Shown: positions 1 through 9,619 of the stretch, piece after piece
Numbering within the stretch: position 1 is the stretch's first letter
How the letters are laid out: every line of letters starts with the position of its first letter
DNA from: Strigamia acuminata
Taxonomy: Eukaryota; Arthropoda; Chilopoda; Geophilomorpha; Linotaeniidae
Direction: 5' to 3'
Length of the DNA: 64,000 nt
Assembly: GCA_949358305.1 (NCBI GenBank)
Contig: OX442324.1
Span: 6,515,575-6,579,574 of the forward strand
The notes under the pieces: generated by a model
Told to the model about the DNA's origin: nothing
Database searches by the model: none
What the model saw: only the letters and a program-made list of their open reading frames with translations
Program-made: the position numbers and the translations under genes

Positions 1-188
1 CTGCAGACAAAACCTTCGCTTCGGCCGAGTCGTTTGGTCCACGGCCGCCCCACGCACTCTTCGTGCACCGAGCATAAACACTCGGAGCATTTGATCCGCG
101 GGTCGGCCACCCCGAGACAGTAGATACTGTCGCAACCGGTTGCCTTGGAGCCAGCGGCACCACTCCGATCGTGGCGATACAGGGACGT
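1..188 (-). other. Exon encoding start of a PHD-like zinc finger (partial)
   Basis: The acceptor at 190-189 follows a pyrimidine-rich stretch, and the exon is open for all 188 bases to the window edge in the phase set by the preceding exon. It encodes Cys/His spacing like the first part of a C4HC3 PHD finger: C-x4-C, then about 11 residues later KCSECLCSVHEECVG (C-x2-C-x4-H-x2-C), then FVC near the edge. The closing cysteine would lie outside the window, so the assignment is provisional. Confidence 0.55.
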
Positions 189-1601
189 CTGAAATTTGAA
201 ACGAGCGAATTTGTGAACGGATACGAGAAAGAAAGAAAGAAAGAAAGAAAGAAAAACGAGACAATACGGGACGAGATTTTTCGTTTCTTACCTTGAACGG
301 TTGCGAAAACGGCCGCGAAGAAGATGACCGCGACTGCGACCACGACTGCGACTGCGACTCCTTCGATCGCGACTCCTTCGATCGCGACTCCTTCGACTGC
401 GACCGCGACCGCGACTGCGATCGCGACCGCGACCGCGACTGCGACTGCGACCGCGACTGCGACTGCGACCGCGATTGCGACCGCGACCGCGACCGCGACC
501 GCGACCCGGTGCCGCGACTGTGCCCGGGCGAGGGCTCGTGTTCGGCGTGTTCGAGTTCGAACTCACTTTCTCGCCGACGCTGTATCTCGCGACTCTGTGC
601 GCGGATCATTTGGCCTTCGCACTCTACCTTCGCGCGGTTCTTCTTGCGGACTTCGCGGCGAGCGCGTTCCTCATCATCGTCGTCGTCGCGGACGAGCGGG
701 ATGCCGGGTACCCGACTACGCACGAAAGTGAAGCCGCGTACGGTGATGGGATCGCGCGAGAGGTCGACGTCGTATTCTCGGGACTTGCTGGTGGCACCGG
801 CACCGGCACCACGATCGGGGCGGGCGCCGGTGAAGAGGTCGGCACCACTGTCCTCGGCGCCGTCGTCGTCGCCGCCGCTGCTGCTGCTGCTGTTGCTATT
901 GTCGTCTGCACGTTTAATGGATCCGGCGTGTTTAGCGGCAACAACAGTAGATTTGGCGCGTTGCTCGGTGGTGGGTTTGGCACGTTGCTCGGCGGCGGAT
1001 TTGGCGCGTTGCTCGGCGGCGGATTTGGCGCGTTGCTCGGCGGCGGATTTGGCGCGTTGCTCGGCGGCGGATTTGGCGCGTTGCTCGGCGGCGGATTTGG
1101 CGCGTTGCTCGGCGGCGGATTTGGCGCGTTGCTCGGCGGCGGATTTGGCGCGTTGCTCGGCGGCGGATTTGGCGCGTTGCTCGGCGGCGGATTTGGCGCG
1201 TTGCTCGGCGGCGGATTTGGCGCGTTGCTCGGCGGCGGATTTGGCGCGTTGCTCGGCGGCGGATTTGGCGCGTTGCTCGGCGGTGCGAAGAGCAGTTGCA
1301 GCAGCGGGGGCAATGCGAAAGGTACCAGCGAGAGGAGAGGGACGCGGGGAAGGGAAAGAAGCGGGCATGGAAAACAAGCCCCTGACTTTGTCCTTTCCGA
1401 AGAGGAGATCCAGCACCGGGCGTTGTTGCACCATGTCGATGGCTTCCTGAAAAAGAAAACGAACGAGTCAATTCGATCGATAGATTGATCGAGTCCTCGA
1501 CGCGAGTCAGTCACGCACGTTCGACATCCACTTCGTGTACCCTTCCTTCATCAGGTCCAAGTTGCTTTGTTCTACTGGGATGACTACCTGTGTGTGTGTG
1601 T

Positions 1602-1683
<82 letters not shown>

Positions 1684-2981
1684 GTGAATAAAAAATTAAA
1701 ATAATCAATGAACGAACGAATAAACCGAGGCGTTTTTCTTTCACCTTCTTTTCTGCCTCGCCCTTTCGTCGTTTCGGTTGATCCGGGACACGTTGCGGCG
1801 CCGGGCGTTTCGGCGCCGGTAGTTTCGGTTCGTCGCATCCCCTTTGGTCGATGCTCGACCTTATCGTCGCGATCGGTACGTAAAATTTATGTTTCGTCCA
1901 AAGATGTTGCCTCAGGTCATCCGGCTGCGTGTCGCACAAAGGGCAGTCGGACGCGTGCTCCGTCGTCGAAAACAGTTCGTCGGGTAAAAAAAACAAAAAA
2001 AACAAAAACATACGATTTGTTCAGCGACGACACCGAGAGACCGCGCGAGGAAACACATGCATACATACGTACCTGGCAAAAGCCGTCGAATGTGCCGATG
2101 TGGCCGCGCAGCAATTGCCTGGCCGCCTCAAAGTCTCTGGCTACGGTGTGCACACTCCGCCAGTGATCGCCAATGTCCTTGAGTGGGCCAGCCGGTTTCC
2201 ATCCGCCCCCATCGCCGTCGTCGTCGTCGCCGTCGCCGTCGTCGTCGTCGTAGGCGTAGTTCGCGCGCTTCCTGCGGCACAGCCAACACATCCCCACCCT
2301 GCTGTGAACGGGCTTGTCCTGAACGAAGAAGAAGAAGAAGAAGAAGAAAAAACGAGTGAATCGACGACACGGGCGGGCGCCGTTGCTCACCTTCGCAGAG
2401 TCGTAGGAGCCAAAGTCTGTTTGTTGCGACTGCGACCCGCTGGGAGGGACTGGGAGCATCGCCTCGAGAGCCCCCAGTCTTTCGCCGTGGTTGGCGAGGT
2501 TCGACCTCAATTCTTCCAGTTCAACTTCCAGGGTGTTGATCTTGGCTTGCATGGCTTCGACCTCGCGCCCCGTTGCCCCGTCACCGCCGCTGTTGCCGTC
2601 GTTGGCTTCGTTGCCGCCGTTGCCGTTGTCGCCGCCACCGCCGTTGTTGCCATTGCCATTGTCGCTGTCGTCGTCGTTGTCGCTGTCGAGTCGTCTATCG
2701 AAAAACGAAAACGAATGTAAATGGTATCCCGCACGAACCCGGTCGCGCCGTGGTACTTACATTGGACGGGGTTTGCGTACACCTTCCAATCCGGACAACG
2801 TGCTCGGAAACGACTGGCTGGCGCCCGGGTCCGCGCTCTCGGTTCCCGCTGTTCCGTTCGGCGACGACAAAACGTGCACCACCTCCTCGGCGCCTGTTTC
2901 CGCGTGGGTCTCCGTGACACCTCCGCCCTCGGGGTTCACTCCCGTCCGTTCTTCGCCCACTCCTCGTTGCTCGTCGTCCAT
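1..2981 (-). CDS. Multi-exon nuclear-type protein: coiled coil, two C2H2-like fingers, AAEQRAKS repeats, RS region, PHD-like finger (3' end outside window)
   Basis: I do not recognise this gene as a named family. Seven exons join in one open frame with GT-AG introns: 2981-2761, 2694-2391, 2318-2073, 1957-1745, 1587-1519, 1446-292 and 188-1 (continuing left), about 798 residues so far. The start is the ATG at 2981. In order: an acidic N-terminus; an Asp/Asn/Gly-rich tract, then a coiled coil beginning MQAKINTLEVELEEL (exon 2); finger C186-x2-C189 with H227-x4-H232, split by an acidic insert; finger C262-x2-C265-x9-H275-x4-H280; 14 copies of an 8-residue repeat (about 406-517); a charged Asp/Glu/Arg/Lys segment; an Arg-Ser/Gln-Ser region (about 665-733); and a Cys/His cluster resembling a PHD finger at the left edge. 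RS regions usually act in nuclear RNA processing and PHD fingers in chromatin binding, so a nuclear role is inferred. The weakest splice call is the donor after residue 351 (GTGCGT). It could be a host gene or a transposon-encoded protein. Confidence 0.68.
300..507 (-). repeat. RS-rich coding low-complexity tract
   Basis: On the minus strand this is a run of TCG plus CGG, CGA or CAG codons, giving alternating Ser-Arg and Ser-Gln followed by three copies of KESRS/KESQS. It lies in the frame of the finger/RS gene and ends at a consensus donor (AAG|GTAAGA) at 292/291. The hexanucleotide repeat also produces a long meaningless plus-strand open frame. Confidence 0.8.
951..1284 (-). repeat. In-frame 24-bp coding minisatellite, 14 units (8-residue repeat)
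   Basis: A 24-bp unit repeats about 14 times with almost no divergence; the unit nearest 951 and a T/C change near 973 are the main differences. In the frame continuous with the spliced gene it reads AAEQRAKS, an alanine-rich, helix-favouring, charged octapeptide. The other two minus-strand frames (NAPNPPPS and RRATRQI repeats) are also open, because 24 is a multiple of three. The exon's splice phase and the RS region downstream favour the AAEQRAKS frame. Such homogeneous units suggest recent length change and probably length polymorphism. Confidence 0.85.
1602..1680. repeat. (GA)n microsatellite, about 38 dinucleotides
   Basis: An uninterrupted GA (minus-strand CT) run lies inside the intron between exons 4 and 5 of the left-edge gene. 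On the minus strand it is followed by a short CA run and then the acceptor CACACAG|GTAGTC at 1589/1588, so the microsatellite supplies the polypyrimidine tract. Confidence 0.95.
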
Positions 2982-3516
2982 TTTCGTCGATCAATCGCCT
3001 ACTTATAAACGAATTGGTCGTTTAATCAATTAATTGGTTAATTCATTAGACCGATTAACGGACGAACGGACGGACAAATAATAGCGCCGCGAGTAGTAAC
3101 CACAAAACCAACGTTGAATCTAGTCGTTTGATATCGACGGGGTTTCCCCCCTCCTCCGTGCTCACGCACGCTGTCCCGCATGGCACGCCGTTTTTATTCG
3201 CCCGTTCCGTTTCTTCTCTCGTTTGTTTGTTTTTTTTTTAAGAAATAATGCGATTGGATAGCCTTACTTACTCGTTTGTTCGTTTTTTTTTTGTTTGTTT
3301 GTTTGTTTGTTTTTCCCACTCTACGGAGTCCAGCGAACCGATATATGTACGCGTGTGCGTCGCGAAGAAGGAGAAGGGCACAACAATGGCGGGAAAAAGC
3401 TTGATCCGCTGTTCACCTCGATGTCACGGCGCTGCGACGCGACGCTCGGCGATGCGAATTAAAAAGAAAAAATGAAACAAAATAAAACAAAGTGAAACAA
3501 TAAAATGAAACGAAAC
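2982..3516. other. Upstream flank of the left-edge gene; no coding feature seen
   Basis: This AT-rich intergenic stretch has TAATTAATTGG-type inverted words near 3,030, T runs around 3,228-3,310 and AAATAAAATGAAAC-type simple sequence from about 3,470. It presumably carries the 5' UTR and promoter of the minus-strand gene, but I cannot place a promoter with confidence: a TATAA-like word near 3,003 is too close to the ATG. The right end is the breakpoint of the large duplication. Confidence 0.5.
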
Positions 3517-4200
3517 GAAACAAAATAAAATGAAACGAATAAACGATCGGCGTTTTGAATCGTGCCGCGTCATGTTGCCCGGTTGCGCCACCGGGTGCCC
3601 GCGCAGCGCTCGGCGCTCGGTGTTCGGTGTTCGGCCCGTCCCGTGAACGGGGAGGAGAAGAACGAAGCGGGGACTACGGGTTCGGGTTAGGCGCCGACGG
3701 CGTGGTTGATCGATTATATTTTCTCGCTTTCTATTTATCTTCTCGTAAGAGTTGTAAAGGCGTATAAAGAATAAACAATTGGAGCGAAAAGTAAACGGTC
3801 TTTTTATTTGTGTACATTTGTAAAATTTGAAAATTTTTCTTAAAACTAAGCGTGAATAAACGAGCGAAAAAAATGAGGCGGGCTCGCGCGACGGGCGACG
3901 GGTCTAGTTGTCGCATTAGTCGGTCCTGGTCGAGGAGCAGTCTGTCTGTCCTTAACGGTCAAAATGAGAATGGCACCGAAGAGACTCCGTACATTATTCG
4001 ATGTGAAATCTGAAATCTGAAATCTGAAATCTGAAATCTGAAAAATCTGAAAAACCTGAAAAACCTGGGACCCGTGAAAACCCGAAATCTGAAAACCGAT
4101 TGATTGGTCGGTCGATCAATCAATCGATCGATCGATCGGTGGACGGTTGGCTGCCTGCCCCACCCACCCGCGACGATTGGCCCCACCGGCCGGCGGTGGC
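3517..4200. other. Unclassified lead-in to the T1 array
   Basis: No convincing gene. It holds a GC-rich stretch (3,560-3,700), an AATAAA word near 3,770, five tandem copies of the 7-bp unit TGAAATC near 4,000-4,040 with degenerate derivatives, and a GATCAATC/GATCGATC run near 4,110-4,137. The first T1 hairpin core follows at about 4,229. The equivalent region in copy 2 starts at 43,287. Confidence 0.6.
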
Positions 4201-7200
4201 CCATTCTCGACTTATTTATTTATTATTTTGACCGGCCCGAAGGCCAGTCTGAGACCGAAAAAGCACGGCTGCTTTTACAGAGACGGGTATCAAATACCGC
4301 GCCGCTCGGCGGGTACTGTGCGCCGCTCGACCGAGCGGCGGGCCCGAGTCCCGAGTTCGATCTGAAAGTGTTGGCAAAACCCATCGAACGTGTTCGGGAA
4401 GACTCCCGTCCACAACGACGGCGCGAGACCCCCGGAAGATGAAAATAAAATACGAAACGGCTCATTTTCTATAAAATTTTTATTCCAACGAATTACGACG
4501 AAGATAACCTAATTAACGGTTAAAGCACGGACCGCAAAGTCGGTCCCACGACCGAAGAATTAAAATTTTAATCGTCTTTCTTTTTTCGTGTGATATTTTT
4601 TTTACCTCGTACCGATCGCCACATCGGACACGAGTAGAATGCACGCGACCGCACGCATGCTGCGAGGTTTAGACGGTCGAAGGAATGCCGGTAAGGGAGC
4701 TTATTTTCGGGGCGAGTCGTCGGGGCTGCCGCTGCCGCCGCTGTCGCTCAACGACCCCAACCGCATCTATTCGTCGGGACGGATACGTTCCATTTTCGGA
4801 CTTATTTATTTATTTATTTATTTATTATTTTGACCGGCCCGAAGGCCAGTCTGAGACCGTGGCGAAGCAAGGGTCCTTTTATATCGGATACCGCGCCGCT
4901 CGGCGGGTACTGTGCGCCGCTCGACCGAGCGGCGGGCCCGAGTCCCGAGTTCGATCTGAAAGTGTTGGCAAAACCCATCGAACGTGTTCGGGAAGACTCC
5001 CGTCCACAACGACGGCGCGAGACCCCCGGAAGATGAAAATAAAATACGAAACGGCTCATTTTCTATAAAATTTTTATTCCAACGAATTACGACGAAGATA
5101 ACCTAATTAACGGTTAAAGTACGAACCGCAAAGTCGGTGCCACGACCGGAGAATTAAAATTTTAATCGTCTTCCTTTCTCTGATGATCTTTTTTTTTTTT
5201 ACTCCGTACCGATCGCCACGTCGGACACGAGTAGAATGCACGCGACCGCACGAGCGCTGCGAGGTTTGAACGAACAAACGGATGCCAGCGCAGGACCTTA
5301 TTTTCGGGGCGATTCGTCCGGGCTGTCGCTGCCGCTGACGCCGCTCAACGACACCACCTGCCCCTATTCTGGCCGGGACGGGGACGTTCTATTTCCGATT
5401 TATTCATTTATTTGTTATTTTGACCGGCCCGAAGGCCAGTCTGAGACCGAGACCCACCGACCGACCATTGGATGGTAGGCGACTCGACCAACAGAAAATG
5501 GCGACGAACATTTTAGGAGACGGAACCACACCAACGACCGACCGGCCATTTGGTACTCAACAGGTACTCCAGTCTCGATCTGAAAAACGTCCGCAATGTC
5601 TATCGGATGCGATGACCGGGACTCGCATCGACTGCGACGGTACACGGTCCCTGGGAAATGATTTAAAAATGTAAAACGACGATTATTTTGTAAAACTTTT
5701 ATTCGAATCTGCCACAACGAAGATAACCTAATTAACGGTTAAAGCACGAACCGCAAAGTCGGTGCCACGACTGGAGAATTAAAATTTTAATCGTCTTCCT
5801 TTCTCTGATGATCTTTTTTTTTTTTACTCCGTACCGATCGCCACGTCGGACACGAGTAGAATGCACGCGACCGCACGAGCGCTGCGAGGTTTGAACGAAC
5901 GAACGGATGCCGGCGCAGGACCTTATTTTCGGGGCGAGTTAGTCGTCGGGGCTGTCGCTGCCGCTGACGTCGCTGCCGCTGACGTCGCTCAACGACGCCA
6001 CCCACCCTTATTCTCGCCGGGACGGGTGCGACCTATTTCCGATCCATTTATTTATTTATTTATTTATTTATTATTTTGACCGGCCCGAAGGCCAGTCTGA
6101 GACCGAGACCGCTCTCGGAGACCCGTCGACAAAATCACTGGCTGGAGCGTGCATCGGACCGACGACCGATAAACGGATGGGTGAAAAAATGCCAGTGGTC
6201 CGCACCGATCGTCGGGGCGTGAATGTCGACCTCTCACATCGGTCTCGATCCGAAAGCACTCACGGGGTCAATTGAACGCACCGAAGGCGACTGCCATCGA
6301 ATACGACGGCGCAAGACCCCCGGGAGGTGAAAATAAAATGCGGAGCGGCGGGTTTCCTATAAAATTTTTATTGCGATAAAGTGCGACGAAGATAACCTAA
6401 TTAACGGTTAAAACGCAAACCACAAAGTCGGTTCCACGACCGGAGAATTAAAATTTTAATCGTCTTTCCTTTTGCGTGTAATATTTTTTTTTTTACCCCG
6501 TACCGATCGCCACACCGGACACGAGTAGAATGCACGCGACCGCACGCGCGCTGCGAGGTTTAGACGGACGAAGAAATGCCGGTGCGGGAGCTTATTTTCG
6601 GGGCGAGTCGTCGGGGCTACCGCCGCCGCTGCCGCCGCTCAACGAGCCCAACTGTCACTATTCGTCGGGATGGATGCGTTTTGTTCCCGACTTATTTATC
6701 TATTTATTAATTTTTTTCTTTTTTTTTGACCGGCCCGAAGGCCAGTCTGAGACCGAGAGGCGGGAGACGCGTATCGCCGTTGGAACCAACAGCATCATAG
6801 AATGCAAGAACCCGGCTACCGCGACTCGTACAGATTGAGTGCAAAGAGTTAACTACTGACCTCGAAAGGAAGACTAGCAAACAAGCTGTACGATCGATTG
6901 GTCTAAAAATGCTCACAAAACCCATCGAGTGCAGTGATATAAACTCGCGTCGACTACGTTGGTGCAGCGTGTATTGCGAGATGAAATTTAAATCGTAAAC
7001 CAATTGAGACGTTCACGATCTTGTTTCACGCAACATCTACCACGAAAATCTAATTAATGACTGGATCACATGACACAAAATTAATTCTACGACCGGGAAA
7101 TCGATTTCTATTTTTTAAAGACTTTTATTTAACTCGGCGCGAGATTCTACCTACAAACGATAAACGCATCCTTTTTATTTTCTTGTTGTCGTCTCGAGAG

Positions 7201-8849
7201 TCTGTGGATCTACAACCTGGCCTAATCTGACCTAATTCAAATCTAAATTTGAATCTGAATTTTGCGTTTTCTTTATTGTTTCAACATTATAGGAGTTTCT
7301 TTTTGTTAAACAGTTATATTTTTAATTCTTGTTGGTTGTTAATTGCGTCCTGGTGCGTTGCCATAAACACCAAACACTTCGCGGACATTCATCCACGTTG
7401 ACGGACATCATTACCGACGCCCGCGCCAAAAGCCCGTGTCGCGCTCACCCCCATCGCATCACGTGCATTATCGCGCGTCGTAACGCGCTCAAACGCGTAG
7501 ATCGCGAGCAAAGACACACTCATGTCCATATGTTGCTGAGGACTTTGCTCACGGTCGCGCGTCGACGTCGAAACGTGTCGAAACAAGCCGAAAAATGCAG
7601 GCAACCACGCGCGCGTCATGGGGTTTAAATAAGCGAACGGATGTCGGTGCGGAAACTTATTTTCGGGACGAGTCGTTAGGGCTGCTGTCGTCGCCGCTCA
7701 ACGGCCCCAACTGCTCCCATTCGCCGGTAGACCGAGCGAGAACGGGTGCGTTCTATTTCCGATTCATTTATTTATTATTTTGACCGACCCGAAGGCCAGT
7801 CTGAGACCGAGAGAGGTGTTTGTTTAGAAAGGACCCCCTATCGCCATACGCGAGAACCCGGCTACCACGCCGCTCGGCGGGTACTGCGCCGCTCGACCAA
7901 GCGGCGGGCCCGAGTTCCGCATTCGATCTGAAAGCGTTCGTGAAGCCCGTTGAACGTGTTCGGAGAGACTTCCGTCGACTATGACGGCGCCAGACCACCG
8001 TGAGATGAAAATAAAATACGAAACGGCTGATTTTCTGTGAAATTTTTATTACGACGAGTTGCGACGAAGATAACCTAATTAACGGTTAAAGCACGAACCG
8101 CAAAGTCGGTTCCACGACCGGAGAACTAAAATTTTAATCGTCTTTCCTTTTGCGTGTAATATTTTTTTTTTACCCCGTACCGATCGCCACACCGGACACG
8201 AGTAGAATGCACGCGACCGCACGCGCGCTGCGAGGTTTAGACGGACGAAGAAATGCCGGTGCGGGAGCCTTTTTTCGGGGCGAGTCGTCGGGGCTACCGC
8301 CGCCGCTGCCGCCGCTCAACGACGCCACCCGCCCCTAGTCTCGCCGGGACGGGAGCGTTCTATTTCCGATTTATTCATTTATTTGTTATTTTGACCGGCC
8401 CGAAGGCCAGTCTGAGCCCGAGACCGATTGGGGACCTGTCGACCACCCATTTGGTGCACAAGCATAAATACCGCACCACCGACCGATCCTCGGGTGGGAG
8501 AGGCGAATGCCATCTTGTCATCCAACGGGGATCGAGCGGCGCACGAGACGGGGGCGACGGCCCTCTCACTTTGGTCTCGATCTGAGGATCCCCTCAAAAT
8601 CCGTAGAACGCGATGATTGAAACTAACGCCTACTACGACGGCACGAGACCCCCGGAAGATGAAAATAAAATGCATAACGGCTGATTTTCTATAAAAATTT
8701 TATTCCAACGAATTACGACGAAGATAACCTAATTAACGGTTAAAGCACGAGCCGCAAAGTCGGTGCCACGACCGGAGAATTAAAATTTTAATCGTCTTTC
8801 CTTTTTCGGGTGATCTATGCCGATCGCCACATCGGACACGAGTAGAATG
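4200..8849. repeat. T1 tandem repeat array, left part (about 600-670-bp units)
   Basis: Diverged tandem units recur with a common order. A block with ATGCACGCGACCGCACG starts at 4639, 5236, 5861, 6530, 8207 and, in diverged form, 7595. Next come a GGGGCGAGTCGTCGGGGCT block, a (TTTA)n tract, the hairpin word GGCCCGAAGGCC followed by CAGTCTGAGACC (4230, 4832, 5420, 6078, 6728, 7780, 8390), a variable ~200-bp section, GAAGATGAAAATAAAAT, then a conserved segment with three nested inverted repeats. Spacings are about 597, 625, 669, 1065 and 612. Frameshifts between units argue that it is non-coding. Copia-A splits the array at 8,849. Confidence 0.92.
6840..7590. repeat. Enlarged, degenerate T1 unit
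   Basis: This unit is about 1,065 bp rather than about 620. Up to about 7,120 it keeps recognisable but diverged T1 words (CAAAACCCATCGAG, TCTAATTAATGAC, CTACGACCGGG). From about 7,120 to 7,590 the sequence is unrelated to other units, with no open frame or terminal repeats that I can identify. It looks older than its neighbours. Confidence 0.6.
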
Positions 8850-9411
8850 TGTAGGTGAGTGGTGCGCAAATAATCGGCAAATAAACCGATGTGGAAGCGT
8901 GAAATAAAGCGGTTCGCAAATGCGCGACGGTTAATTCCGATAACAGAATCGCGTGATGCGATTCGAGCGAGCGCGTGATGCGATTCGAGCGAGCGCGCGA
9001 CTTATGGTCGCTTATATGCGCTTAAATAGCACTGAAGGTGCTCTAAAGTGAAGGTAAACACTTAAAAACATAAAAGTTTAATGAAAAGTAAACCATATCT
9101 TACATAAATGGATTTCCAAAGGTGAAAAGATGTGAAAGTGCACACACCTGTGTGCGCTGCCATCTTGGATTAGGGATAAGAGTGTCACAGCACCCTGGCG
9201 ACAGTTATTAACATTAAATTTTAAATTAAAGAACAAATCATCTAAGTAAAACATAAGCAAAGTATGGAATTACATACTGGACAGCAGAAATTAAATCCAA
9301 ATAGAGAAAACAGTAAATAAATGATCAAATATCAATACAATGTGTTTGAACACAAAACATATAGTAAATAAACATTTGATATCGACAACATGAGTGGTTC
9401 TTAGACCAACA
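8850..9411 (-). repeat. Copia-A 3' LTR
   Basis: 562 bp, matching the copy at 15465-16026 in every block I compared, with terminal TGT...ACA. It abuts the polypurine tract on the inner side and the target duplication GAATG (8845-8849) on the outer side. Confidence 0.95.
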
Positions 9412-9425
9412 AATCCCCCCTTCGA
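9412..9425 (-). promoter_or_regulatory. Copia-A polypurine tract
   Basis: On the minus strand a purine run (GAAGGGGGGATT) lies immediately before the 3' LTR, the normal position for the plus-strand primer of an LTR retroelement. About 195 bp between this site and the gag-pol stop shows no other feature. Confidence 0.8.
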
Positions 9426-9619
9426 TCTTAAATGTTCAGGGGAAAATACGAACAGATACTAGAATTATAGCATAAACATTAATTCAAAAGGTAAATTATA
9501 AAGTCGAATCACCGAGCCGGGTACTATAATTGTAAAACTCTACGAAAGCCCGAATATTCCCACTGATCTCGATGATTCTCACAATCGGGAAAAACTAACA
9601 CAGGAATGTCACGATAAAG

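Noticed and set aside
293-1450. 385-codon plus-strand open frame with Asp/Arg and LARCSAAD repeats
   Set aside because: It is the exact antisense of the 385-codon RS/AAEQRAKS exon. Codon-phase repeats keep several frames open, and splice sites support the minus strand only.
8100-8150. tRNA gene suggested by a T-arm-like stem in T1 units
   Set aside because: There is no matching acceptor, anticodon or D arm and no clear A box. Kept only as an inverted-repeat observation.
9078-9260. 60-codon minus-strand frame repeated at 15693-15875
   Set aside because: It lies inside the two Copia-A LTRs, starts from a non-unique context and resembles no known protein.
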